Part shown: positions 16,008 through 24,400 of the stretch, one piece after another
How the letters are laid out: each line of letters begins with the position of its first letter
Position numbering within the stretch: position 1 is the first letter of the stretch
Assembly (NCBI RefSeq): GCF_029960115.1
Contig: NZ_JASCOZ010000018.1
Coordinates: forward strand, 1 to 45,071
DNA from: Stenotrophomonas sp. PS02289
GTDB taxonomy: Bacteria; Pseudomonadota; Gammaproteobacteria; Xanthomonadales; Xanthomonadaceae
Length of the DNA stretch: 45,071 nt
Reading direction: 5' to 3'
The notes under the pieces: model-generated
What the model saw: the letters and a program-made list of their open reading frames with translations, nothing else
Database searches by the model: none
Told to the model about the DNA's origin: nothing
Program-made: the position numbers and the translations under genes

Positions 16008-16405
16008 TCTGGTTTCCTCTTGCGGGGCGTTTCAGCGTCGGCAATGCGGTCCTGCAGGGTTTTCAGTTCATCGGTATCAAGGTCATGCGCTTCAATCAGA
16101 TGCTGCGCCAGTACGCTGGGCGAGCCATTGAAGAACGACTTCAGCAGGTTCTGCAGCGCCTGCTGCCGGGCTTCGACACGGGTAATGGCCGCGCTGTAAA
16201 TGAAAGCGCGGCCTTCAGCGCGGTGCGTGACCAGACCTTTCTTGTCCAGCACTTTGAACATGGTCAGCACCGTGGTGTAGGCCACGGGCTTCTTCCTGGA
16301 CAGCTCATCGGTGACCTCGCGCACCGACGCCTCCTTCTTCTTCCATAGCACCTCCAGGATGCGGCGTTCGGAATCGGTAAGGGTGGGAGACGGAGGGCGT
16401 GCCAT
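16004..16405 (-). CDS. BlaI/MecI/CopY-family transcriptional repressor
   Basis: At 133 residues it has the family's usual size. The winged-helix region reads LTDSERRILEVLWKKKEASV, then VTDELSRKKPVAYTTVLTMF and LDKKGLVTHRAEGRAFIY, which is the typical BlaI core. The C-terminal helical part mediates dimerisation in relatives. It is the first gene of the operon with the M56-ankyrin protein (4-base overlap) and the hydrolase. Two inverted repeats upstream (16411-16432 and 16468-16481) carry ACTA/TAGT-like arms and overlap the promoter, consistent with autorepression. This repressor is expected to be inactivated by the M56 protease. Confidence 0.9.
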   Translation of the reverse strand: MARPPSPTLTDSERRILEVLWKKKEASVREVTDELSRKKPVAYTTVLTMFKVLDKKGLVTHRAEGRAFIYSAAITRVEARQQALQNLLKSFFNGSPSVLAQHLIEAHDLDTDELKTLQDRIADAETPRKRKPE

Positions 16406-16410
16406 GGGCT

Positions 16411-16432
16411 ATCTACTGGTTCGTTAGTTGAT
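16411..16432 (-). promoter_or_regulatory. Candidate BlaI-type operator, start-proximal
   Basis: ATCTACT (16411-16417) and AGTTGAT (16426-16432) form an inverted repeat with one mismatch around 8 bases, 6 bases before the repressor ATG. Confidence 0.5.
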
Positions 16433-16462
16433 GGGCAGATCCTGCGCCTCGCCCGGCAGGGT

Positions 16463-16481
16463 GTCAACTATGTAATTAGTA
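16463..16481 (-). promoter_or_regulatory. -35 box overlapped by a second BlaI-type operator
   Basis: On the minus strand TTGACA occupies 16468-16463; a matching -10 about 17 bases downstream is weak. ACTATGTAATTAGT (16468-16481), with arms ACTA/TAGT, abuts the -35 box, so a bound repressor would block the promoter. Confidence 0.55.
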
Positions 16482-16608
16482 ATGGGGGCGCAGAGCCCTG
16501 TTGGGGCGGAACCCTGACCGGGCAGACGCTGTCTGCTGCAACGCTTTGGGCACCCTGGGGGTTCCCTTGGGGCACCTTCGGATGGCTACACCGCGCGATA
16601 CCCGCTTT

Positions 16609-16667
16609 GGTAGGGACGGTCGAAAGACGTCCGCCGATAACAACGATCGGCTCTTTAACGCATGGAC
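16609..16667 (+). repeat. GGTAG-hairpin repeat, copy 4
   Basis: GGTAG, stem GGACG (16614-16618), 9-base loop, CGTCC (16628-16632), GCCGATAA, 17 bases, ACGCATGGACC. The middle stem pair is A-T instead of T-A, again keeping the pairing. A second hairpin GCCGAT...ATCGGC follows. Confidence 0.7.
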
Positions 16668-16790
16668 CAAGCAGGTCCAGCGCTTCCCAAGCTCGCGCGT
16701 GCCGCATAGGACTAATCCGATACCCCCCATCCACCGACGCGGGCAGAATGGCCATGGTTTCCCAATCGGGATGGCAAAGGGGATGCGGTC

Positions 16791-17177
16791 ATGAGTGTTG
16801 GAGCATCGATTCGTCTAGCAGTGGGCATCGGCGTCATGGCCCTGGCGTGTGTGTACCCAGCAGGCGCATCCGGCGCGGCAAAGTTTCCGAAGGAGGCGAT
16901 CGGCACGTGGGACCTGGGTCCGGCGGCGTGCAAGCTTCCGGTAAATCCAGATTCTGATGCGCCAATCGAAATCCAGAGCAATCGCCTGCTTGGCTACGAG
17001 AACACAGACAAGCTAAGAAAGATCTCCCGGATTTCGAACGAGCCGGCCGCCTGGCGGGTATCAACAGAATCCAACATCGCGCCAGGGATCGTCGTAGACG
17101 AAATCTATGTCCTGAAAGGTGATCATCTGACGATCACGGACGGTGAGTCAGTTCGAGCCTACCGTAGGTGTCGCTGA
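16791..17177 (+). CDS. Small secreted protein, candidate immunity protein of the downstream effector
   Basis: The 128-residue product has a signal peptide (LAVGIGVMALACVYPAGASG) and a short mature domain with two cysteines (PAACKLP and the terminal RRC). The core IGTWDLGPAACKLP resembles small periplasmic proteins of the form 'PxxxxGxW', but no family is claimed. It lies 43 bases upstream of an XVIPCD effector with peptidoglycan-directed domains, on the same strand. Effectors of this class need a periplasmic inhibitor in the producer, so immunity is the likely role. That is inference from order and export signal. Confidence 0.6.
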   Translation: MSVGASIRLAVGIGVMALACVYPAGASGAAKFPKEAIGTWDLGPAACKLPVNPDSDAPIEIQSNRLLGYENTDKLRKISRISNEPAAWRVSTESNIAPGIVVDEIYVLKGDHLTITDGESVRAYRRCR

Positions 17178-17220
17178 TGCCGCGTCCGCTAATACTAGTA
17201 GTTCGAGTAGGGGGTCCGTC

Positions 17221-18597
17221 ATGACGCAACAAGAACCGTCTTTGCCGCACTACCGGCTCATCCAGCTTCATAGTCCGCGACTTGGGAATCAGGCAGTTCA
17301 AGACCTGGATGGGTTGGTGACACACCACCCCGGGGCAAACGCCCGGGCACGAATCGAGGACGGCGTACCTGTTGGTGTCGAAGATGCCCGTCGCCGATCC
17401 TATGGCGTAGTCGGGGGTGAGATCCAAGAGCTTGAAACGCGTCGTACCGACGGTGGTACGGCCAGTGCCCTTGGGGAAGACCAGATACTGCTCACCAAGG
17501 ACTTCATACTGGAAGACAGTCGGATTCCATCCGGTGGACGCGGTGTACGTGAGGTCGATGTGCCCTCACCGGTTGAAGGGTACGTGGGCCGGGTATCGGC
17601 CGCGATGGGCACAGTCGATATTTATGATCGTGCAGGCGGAGAGCTGAGGGCACGGATCCTGCACATGAATCCGATCCATGTTTCTGTCGGAGATGATGTC
17701 GCGTACGGACAGGCGCTGGGGGTGCAGAGCAACCAAGGGCTGGAGCGCGCGGGCAAGCACGTCCACATTGAGGTTGATACGCGAAGCTATCAGCACTTCG
17801 AGAACTACATGGAAGACCTTGCAAGTGGACGTCTCGCCATTGACCCTGATCGGCGCAGTTCAGGTATTGAACCCCGGCCATTCGCCAATGATGGCGTGAT
17901 TCGCATCGGTGAGTCATCTCCTGAGGTGCTGGTTGCTCAGCGCGTTCTGAACGCACACGGCCATGTGGGAGCAGACGGCCAGCCACTCGCTGAGGATGGT
18001 GTCTACCGCCTCTCCATGCAGCGCGCAGTCATCAAGTTCCAAGAGGCGAACGGCCTTACACCAACGGGTGACTTGGATCCTGCTACGATGCGGACCATCG
18101 CTCCACCCATGTTTCCGCCCGAGGTTAATCCGCGCATGCCTGACCAACAGCCCCCTTACGTCCCGCTTCAAGGGCAGGCAGACGTCAGCTCCGCCGCAGC
18201 GCAGAACCCGCTTCTGGCCCAGTCGCGCGACGCCATGCAGCGCCTCGAAACCACCTTGGGCCGCGAATTCGACCACAACAGCGAGCGCATGGCGGCCAGC
18301 GCCGCCTGCCTGGCCAAGGACAGCGGTCTCTCGCGCGTGGACCATGTGCTCCTGAGCAACGCCACCGAGACCAAGCGGCAGGGTGAAACCTTCTTCGTGG
18401 TGCAGGGCGACCCGGCCAATCCGGCGCACCGCCGCGCGCACATGCCGACTGAGCAGGCGTTGAATGCGCCGCTGGAACAGTCGCTGCAGCGGTTGCAGGG
18501 TGTGGATGCGCCGGCGCAGGCCCAGACGCAGAGTCAGCAGCGGGAGCAGAACGAGCAGTTGGTGCAGCAGGCGCAGCAGCCGCACCAGATGGGGTGA
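17221..18597 (+). CDS. X-T4SS effector: degenerate M23-like domain, peptidoglycan-binding domain, XVIPCD
   Basis: Residues ~100-190 look like a LytM/M23 fold: VPSPVEGYVGRVSA, ARILHMNPIHVSVGD, YGQALGV and HVHIEV (His180, His182). The usual first ligand pair H-x(3)-D is not intact: Asp113 is present, but the position four before it is Val. Residues ~230-292 are a PG_binding_1 domain (VLVAQRVLNAHGHVG, AVIKFQEANGLTPTGDLD). Residues ~335-458 are an XVIPCD with Gln-rich tail (FDHNSERMAASAACLAKD, LSRVDHVLLSN, FFVVQGDPANPAHRR). The ATG at 17221 follows AGGGGG by about 6 bases; a GTG at 17143 overlaps the upstream gene. Peptidoglycan in the target cell's periplasm is the likely substrate. Confidence 0.85.
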   Translation: MTQQEPSLPHYRLIQLHSPRLGNQAVQDLDGLVTHHPGANARARIEDGVPVGVEDARRRSYGVVGGEIQELETRRTDGGTASALGEDQILLTKDFILEDSRIPSGGRGVREVDVPSPVEGYVGRVSAAMGTVDIYDRAGGELRARILHMNPIHVSVGDDVAYGQALGVQSNQGLERAGKHVHIEVDTRSYQHFENYMEDLASGRLAIDPDRRSSGIEPRPFANDGVIRIGESSPEVLVAQRVLNAHGHVGADGQPLAEDGVYRLSMQRAVIKFQEANGLTPTGDLDPATMRTIAPPMFPPEVNPRMPDQQPPYVPLQGQADVSSAAAQNPLLAQSRDAMQRLETTLGREFDHNSERMAASAACLAKDSGLSRVDHVLLSNATETKRQGETFFVVQGDPANPAHRRAHMPTEQALNAPLEQSLQRLQGVDAPAQAQTQSQQREQNEQLVQQAQQPHQMG

Positions 18598-18607
18598 GTT
18601 GGTCGAG

Positions 18608-18629
18608 GACACGCATGGCGTGTCACTAC
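18608..18629 (-). repeat. SMAG-like REP element, GACACGC variant
   Basis: On the minus strand: GTAG head, T, then GACACGCCATGCGTGTC. It lies in the short gap after the XVIPCD effector. Confidence 0.8.
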
Positions 18630-18655
18630 GGCTCGTTGGGGGATTCGGGTGGGTT

Positions 18656-18679
18656 CAGCCGGGCAAAGCCCGGCTCTAC
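18656..18679 (-). repeat. SMAG-type REP element
   Basis: Minus-strand GTAG plus AGCCGGGCTTTGCCCGGCT, 27 bases from the previous element. Confidence 0.85.
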
Positions 18680-18716
18680 GGGGATTGCGGAGACTTTGTG
18701 GAGGCGTCTGCGGCAA

Positions 18717-19706
18717 CTATGCGCTTGATCTCTCCCACGCACTGCTCTCCAGTTCGTCCAGTGCAATCTGCACACGGTCGTCAAAAACGTCCTGAAGGCT
18801 GAGCGTAAGAGAAAGGGGATCTACGGTGGCCCGGTTTTCCCAAAGCCACGGGTTGTAGCTCCATATCTGAAGTTTGAAGGTGTCGGATTCGGCTTGTTCG
18901 CGCAGATTGAATTCCGACCCGTACGTGCGCCAGTCGCTTGGACCGATGGCAAATACCGGTTCTGCAGGCGGCGACAGCAGCGTGAGCTCGGCCAACGCGC
19001 TCTCGCCAGCCAACTTCAGGCCGGTGCGCTCGGGCACGGGGCCTGCGAGGTGCAATTCCTTGGTCACCGGGCTGCGCATGAGTGGCTTGGCATGTGCCCA
19101 CATTTCAGAGCGCGAGCCGGCCAACGCCAGCATGGAGCTGGAGCCCTGCTTGTACACACGCACCAGACCCGCTGCTTCAAGTTCGCGATTGGCACGGCTG
19201 GCCGTCATTGGCGAGTAGCCAAGCTTTCGCGCTATGGCACGCGTCGTCATGTCGCCGCCGTCGTTGAGGAGCAGGGTGAGCAGAACCGCCTGCGTTGCCG
19301 GTCCCAGGCTGAGCACCTCGGAACGAGGTGCCGATGTTGTAGGCCGCTCGCGCAGGTCCAGCGCCAGGCTCGGCGCGTGGAGTTGGCTGTCGGGCACGAC
19401 GAATTCCACGCGCTCGCTCAGCAGCCGCTTGCGTTCGTACGACGTGAGGTGCCCGGCTACATACAGCACCCGGCTTTGGGCCGCGTCACGCAGCCTGGAC
19501 AGCATGCGGTGCAGGGTCTGCTGCGACTGCGCTGTCTTGGCGGCCGCCAGCACCACCTCGTGGCCATGAACCCGAAGCTGACCCAGTTCAAACGCGTCCT
19601 GCAGAAAGTAGGGCAGGGTCGGCAATTTCAAGGCGCGCACGTCCGAGACATCGCCGGGCAACAGATCGGCCAGATAGCGCTGTGCTCCATCGATCAGAAG
19701 GGACAT
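18717..19706 (-). CDS. Winged-helix transcriptional regulator-like protein
   Basis: A central winged-helix unit is visible around residues 165-215 (AVLLTLLLNDGGDMTTRAIA, then KLGYSPMTASRANRELEAAG, LVRVYKQG). The ~150-residue N-terminal part and ~110-residue C-terminal part are not assigned; the overall plan recalls MarR-like or AbiEi-like antitoxin regulators, but no nucleotidyltransferase toxin is adjacent. The ATG at 19706 follows CGGAG by 7 bases and lies downstream of a good promoter (TTGCAC-17-TACAGT), so the longer upstream frame is rejected. It is divergent from a 57-residue basic protein gene. Confidence 0.55.
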   Translation of the reverse strand: MSLLIDGAQRYLADLLPGDVSDVRALKLPTLPYFLQDAFELGQLRVHGHEVVLAAAKTAQSQQTLHRMLSRLRDAAQSRVLYVAGHLTSYERKRLLSERVEFVVPDSQLHAPSLALDLRERPTTSAPRSEVLSLGPATQAVLLTLLLNDGGDMTTRAIARKLGYSPMTASRANRELEAAGLVRVYKQGSSSMLALAGSRSEMWAHAKPLMRSPVTKELHLAGPVPERTGLKLAGESALAELTLLSPPAEPVFAIGPSDWRTYGSEFNLREQAESDTFKLQIWSYNPWLWENRATVDPLSLTLSLQDVFDDRVQIALDELESSAWERSSA

Positions 19707-19732
19707 GGCGTGGCTCCGTAACCATTGATTCA

Positions 19733-19761
19733 ACTGTAACATCGAACCTGATACGGTGCAA
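19733..19761 (-). promoter_or_regulatory. Probable sigma70 promoter for the winged-helix gene
   Basis: On the minus strand: TTGCAC (19761-19756), 17 bases, TACAGT (19738-19733). The start codon at 19706 follows about 20 bases later. Confidence 0.5.
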
Positions 19762-19789
19762 AAACGTGTTACGTAAGCGCGCGGACCCC

Positions 19790-19963
19790 ATGAAGAAAAC
19801 CACCACGCCCCCCTGGAAAAAGCCCAACCCCAAAACCCGCAAGGGGCAGCCGCTCTCTGCGGCGCAGAAGGACGCAGCAAAACAGCGCGCCGAAGAAAAC
19901 GGGCGCGCCTATCCCAATCTGGTCGACAACATGTGGGCGGCCAAGCTGCCGCGCGGGGACTAG
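19790..19963 (+). CDS. Small conserved basic protein (57 aa), function unknown
   Basis: The product begins MKKTTTPPWKKPNPKTRKGQ and ends with AYPNLVDNMWAAKLPRGD. This proline/lysine-rich head with a PNLVDN tail recurs in small conserved hypothetical proteins of proteobacteria as I recall them; no function is known to me. There is no signal peptide or membrane segment. The ATG chosen is the first one outside the divergent regulator's promoter. The gene ends 7 bases before the stop of the convergent GAF-domain gene. Confidence 0.65.
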   Translation: MKKTTTPPWKKPNPKTRKGQPLSAAQKDAAKQRAEENGRAYPNLVDNMWAAKLPRGD

Positions 19964-19970
19964 CGGCGCG

Positions 19971-20900
19971 TCAGCGCGCCGCGTCCTTGGCCTGGCTCAG
20001 CGCCTGGTCGGCGCGCAGGAACAGCACGTTGTTGGATTCGCCCGTGCTGGTGGAAGCGGCACCGAGCAGCAGGCGCGTGCCCAGTGCAGCGGTGATCGGC
20101 TCGGCAGCCAGTTGAATCCGCGCCAGCGTATCCGCCGGATCATCCGTGCCCAGCACGGCAATGAACTCACCACTGCCGGTGACGCGGTTGATGCTGTCGC
20201 CGCGCTCCAGCTGCAGGCACTGCTCCAATGCCTGGTCGAGCTGGGTGAGCTGGCGGTCCAGAGTGCGCTCGCCGACGCGGCGGGCGACCTCGTCCAGATT
20301 CTGGAGTTCGAGAATCACCACGCTGTAGTCACCGCCACTGGTCGGAGCGGGCGCATCCTCGACGGTCACGGCCTGCTCGAGGATGGTGGCGACCTGCTGC
20401 TCGCGCTCGCGGCTGCGACTTTCCATCAGGTTCATGGTCAGCCGCGCGAGTGCTTCCAACGCTTCGCGCTGGGTCTGGCTGAGCTCACGTGGATTGAGGT
20501 CGACCACGCACACGCTGCCCACGGCGGCACCGGTGTCCGTGACCAGCGGCATGCCGGCATAGAAGCGTGCGCCGATCTCGTTGAGTACGGGGTTGTCGGC
20601 GAAGCGGCTGTCCTGCATCAGGTCGCCAATTTCCATCAACTGGCCGGGCTGGCGGATCGCATGGTCGCAAACGGCCACATTGCGTTCGGTCTGGTGTCCG
20701 TCCAGGCCGGTCCGGGCTTTGAACCACTGGGTGTCGCGGTCTATCAGGGTGACCAGCGCCATCGGCGTGCCGCACACGGCGGCGGCAACTTTGACGATGT
20801 CGTCGTAGGCCGGTTCGGGCAGGCTGCCTACGATGTGCAGGGCATCCAGCGCGCGCTGGCGCTCGGCTTCGTCAAGGCGGGGGGTAGTGCTCAAGGACAT
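19971..20900 (-). CDS. GAF-domain protein with a degenerate GGDEF domain
   Basis: Residues ~15-165 form a GAF domain (RQRALDALHIVGSLPEPAYD, VCGTPMALVTLIDRDTQWFK, FYAGMPLVTDTGAAVGSVCV), common in phytochrome-like sensors. Residues ~190-305 resemble a GGDEF fold, but the signature loop reads GSGEF (RVTGSGEFIAVLGTD) and the N-terminal half is shortened. Diguanylate cyclase activity is therefore doubtful and a regulatory or binding role is more likely. It has no membrane segment, so it should be cytosolic. It stands alone on the minus strand. Confidence 0.75.
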   Translation of the reverse strand: MSLSTTPRLDEAERQRALDALHIVGSLPEPAYDDIVKVAAAVCGTPMALVTLIDRDTQWFKARTGLDGHQTERNVAVCDHAIRQPGQLMEIGDLMQDSRFADNPVLNEIGARFYAGMPLVTDTGAAVGSVCVVDLNPRELSQTQREALEALARLTMNLMESRSREREQQVATILEQAVTVEDAPAPTSGGDYSVVILELQNLDEVARRVGERTLDRQLTQLDQALEQCLQLERGDSINRVTGSGEFIAVLGTDDPADTLARIQLAAEPITAALGTRLLLGAASTSTGESNNVLFLRADQALSQAKDAAR

Positions 20901-21035
20901 GCAGTTTCCTGACCTACGTATGGCTCAGGCCATAGCGTAGGTCAGGAGCGGTGCGCGCCGGGTTAAGCCCAGGTGGAGGCGGTGAACCGGCGATTCAGCT
21001 GCGCACACCGTGCGCTGCCGCATGGAGCCGCGGGA

Positions 21036-21407
21036 TCAGTCCGGAACGTTGATCACCTGCGGGTCGCAGACGATGTACTTGCGTTCGCCGGGCTCGCTCT
21101 CGCCATCGGTAACCACCACGGCCACGTTGATCAGGGCGGGCCTGGACACGCTGTCGTACACCGTCGCCGAACGTCCGTCGGGAGCAACCTCAGGCAGTCC
21201 CATCTCCCCACCTCCGTTGTCGACAACGGTGAAGATCCGGATGCCCTTCGTACTCTTCGGGGTCAGGACAATGTTGATGTTCCCGGCCTTGTGGGTCAGC
21301 AGAATCTCCGGAGAGAACTTGTAGAAGTACTTGCCGTCGTCGGTGTTGCCGCCCTCGCCAACGTACATGACGGTGAGATCAAACGTATCTGTCGGAACTG
21401 CGTACAT
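21036..21407 (-). CDS. Unknown protein downstream of the wHTH-nSTAND gene
   Basis: The 123-residue product is beta-rich in appearance (FDLTVMYVGEGGNTDDGKYF, NINIVLTPKSTKGIRIFTVV, VAVVVTDGESEPGERKYIVC) with no signal peptide or membrane segment. I recognise no family. The ATG at 21407 follows AGGGGGAT by about 7 bases; an upstream in-frame start at 21440 is also possible. The gene lies 37 bases after the stop of the large nSTAND gene on the same strand, so it is probably the last gene of that operon. Confidence 0.6.
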   Translation of the reverse strand: MYAVPTDTFDLTVMYVGEGGNTDDGKYFYKFSPEILLTHKAGNINIVLTPKSTKGIRIFTVVDNGGGEMGLPEVAPDGRSATVYDSVSRPALINVAVVVTDGESEPGERKYIVCDPQVINVPD

Positions 21408-21444
21408 GCTTACATCCCCCTGTGATGTGCCAGCTGGCACGGAA

Positions 21445-24400
21445 TCAATGAATCAATGGCGGTGCCGGCTGCAGCTGGGCCAGCAGCGGAGCCAGCCGCT
21501 GCCACAGGTCGCGGGCTTCGCGATCCGTGGCACGCTGCTCTTCGTTGCCCAGCCACAGCGCGGCCTGGCGCAGCTGCTCGGTGTGTGCACTCAGATGGGC
21601 GGCATCCAGCTCGGCGCGCAGTACGCTGGTTTCCGCACGCAGCAGGCGTTCGCGGCGCGAGGGTTTTTCGGTCGGCGGCATTTCGTCCAGATAGCCCTGG
21701 GCCTGCGCCAGACGCTGCGTGGCGGTGCCGGTCTGCCCGGCCGCATGCGCCAGGCGCGCGGCACCGAGTGCGGAGCGGATCTTCAGCCGGGGTAGCTCAC
21801 GCACCTCGGCACCACTTTCCAGCAGCGCGCCGAGCAGGCGGTCGGCAATGACGAAGTGTGCGGTGGCATCGGGCAGGTTGCCCACGTCCAGCGCGAGTTC
21901 GCCGGCGGTGCGGTGGGTCACGCTGCGGTCGCGGGCCCAGTCGCTGCGATCGGGCTGTGCTTCGCCAATCTGGTCGAGCAGGCGGGTGGCGGCGACCAGC
22001 TCGGTGTGTGCCGCTTCGCGTTCGCCCAGGCTGGAGAGAATCTGCCCGCGCAGGGTGTGCAGCACGGCTTCACGGTGTTTCCATTCGGCATCCTGCGGCG
22101 CGCGTTCGCGCACCTGGGTGATCACGCTCACCGCTTCGTCGTAGGCGATGCGTGCCTGCGGCCACTGGCCCAGGCGGTCGTGTGCGCTCGCCACCCACGA
22201 AAGGCTGTCGGCGAGGTCCGCGCGCAGGCGCACGTCGTCGGGGTTGAGTGCCTGGGCGCGACGCTTGTGCTGCAGCGACTGCTGGAACAGCTGCAGCGAC
22301 TGCGCGTTCTGCTCTGCACTGCGGGCCAGCGTGCCCAGGTTGTTGAGCGCGTACGACGCTTCCAGCCAGGCCTTGGAATTATCCGGCTGCAGCACGGTGG
22401 CGCGTTCGGTGGCGACGCGGTACGCATTCCAGTGCTGGAGTGCGCCGGCGGTGTCGTTGCGCAGGAAGGCGAGGTAGCCGTTCCAGTAGTGCGACTCACC
22501 GAGGTTCAACTGCGCGTCGGCCGACTTCGGTTGCTCCTGGGCCACCTGCTCCGCCAGGGCGAGCGACTCGGTGGCCAGCGGCGCGGCGTCATCCAGCACA
22601 CCACGCGCCACACGAATGCGCGCCAGCTGGCGCAGCACGCGTGAGCGTTCCAGGCGGGTGTCGTGGCTGCGTGCGTCGGCACCGGCCAGGTCGTGTTGAA
22701 TGCGGGTGCCCACTTCATCCAGCAGGTCCAACCGGCCGACCTGCTCGAGCCGGTCGGTGAGGTCGCCGAGCATGTATTCCACCAGGCCGGCGGCGCGCTC
22801 GCGGTCCTGTTCGGCCTGCAAGCGGGCATGGTGGGCGATGCCGAAACCGGCCATGGCCACCACCGCCAGCGCGGAAACCGTGCCGATCGCACCGCGCTTG
22901 ATCCAGCGCTGGCGCTGCTCGCGGTGTGCCGACGCGGCCACCAGCGCATGGCAGGGACTGTCCAGCAGCTGCGGGCGACGCCGCAGCAGCTCGCGCGCTT
23001 CGTCCAGCAGGCGGCCGCCGGGAAGCAGCAGGTCGCGGCGTTGATCTTCCTGCTGCCAGCGCTGGGCGGCCAGGTGCAGGCGCTCGCGCAGGTGCAGGTC
23101 GTCGCGGTTGTCGGCCACCCATTGGGCGGCGCGCGGCCAGGCGCGCAGCAGGGTTTCGTGGGCGATCTGCACGGAAGGGGCGTTGTCTTCGGCGGTACCT
23201 GCCAGTAGACGGTTGCGGAGCAGCGCATCCACCAGCTCGCGCTCGGGCCCGGGCGCGAACGCCTGCAGCGGTGCCGCCACGCAGCTGATCTGCTCGCCGT
23301 CGGCGGAGTAACGCACCAGCTGTACCAGCACGTTGGGCAGGCTGTTGCGCGCGGCGGGCGAAACGGCCGCCATTACCTTTTCTGCGTGCTGGCGCAGCGC
23401 GCCTTCCAGCCCGCCGATGGCGGTGTAGGCGGCAAAGCCCAGCCGGCCACCGTCCTGGCGGTGTTCGTACAGCAGCTGCAGGGTGTGCTGCAGCAGCGGC
23501 AGGCCATGGCGCTGGGCCACGGCGGAGTCGCGCAGCACGTCATCGAGGCGTCCGTCCGGACCTTCTTCAAACGAGAGCGCGGCCAACTGCGCCGGGCGGC
23601 GGATGATCTCGGCAATCTCGGCCGGACCGGGCGGGGCCAGGTCGACGTGGCCGCTGGGCTGTTTCAGTGCCAGCAGTCCGGGCACGCTGGCCAGGGCGGG
23701 GTAGGCGCTGCTGCGGCAGGCCGCGACCACCGCGATGTGGCCGCTGCGTGCCAGTTGTTCGAGCAGTGCCGCATCCTGAGCGGCCTGCGCAGGGTCGCCG
23801 TCCTCGGCGAAGAAGTCGTCCAGCTGGTCGATCACCAGCACCAGCGCAGGTGCGCGATCGCCCTGGCGTGCACCCTGGGCACTGCGGATGCGGTCGGCCA
23901 GCTGCTGCAACGCGCGCTCGGGGGTGTGCTCCAGCGACTGCTGCCAGGTGTCGACGTCATGGCCTTCCAGCAGCGCCGGCTGCAGGGTGGTCACCAATGC
24001 GTCGGCAACGGCGGCAGCGAGTGTGCGGGTACCCGGGCCGCGGCCCGGCACACGGGCGATGGCGACCACGTCGAGTGCGCCGACACCGGGCGGTGCCAGG
24101 CGCGGAATCAGACCGGCGTTGAGCAGCGAACTCTTGCCGCTGCCGCTGGCTCCGACCAGCAGCACGAACGCGCACTGCTGCTGCCACTGCGCTTCCAGCG
24201 CCTGCACCAGGGTCTCGACCGCAGCGCTGCGGCCGAAGAACACGGCGGCGTCGTCGCTGTCGAAAGCGTCCAGGCCACGGAACGGACTGCCCGGCGTAGC
24301 GGGCGCGGCGGCTTGCGCGACCGGGCCGCGATAGCCGGCGGGCAGGGTCACCGGGGCGATCAGCCGGTAGCCGCGCTTGCGGATGGTTTCGATGTAGCGC

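Larger units (their letters stand above)
16406..16790. other. Divergent regulatory gap between blaI and a secreted-protein gene
   Basis: Besides the two operator-like palindromes near blaI, the region holds copy 4 of the GGTAG-hairpin repeat (16609-16667). No gene is supported; the minus-strand frame 16468-16755 lacks a recognisable start signal or protein-like composition. Confidence 0.5.

Noticed and set aside
16468..16755. 95-codon minus-strand frame in the blaI divergent gap
   Set aside because: It covers a structured repeat and the operator region; composition and start context do not support a gene.
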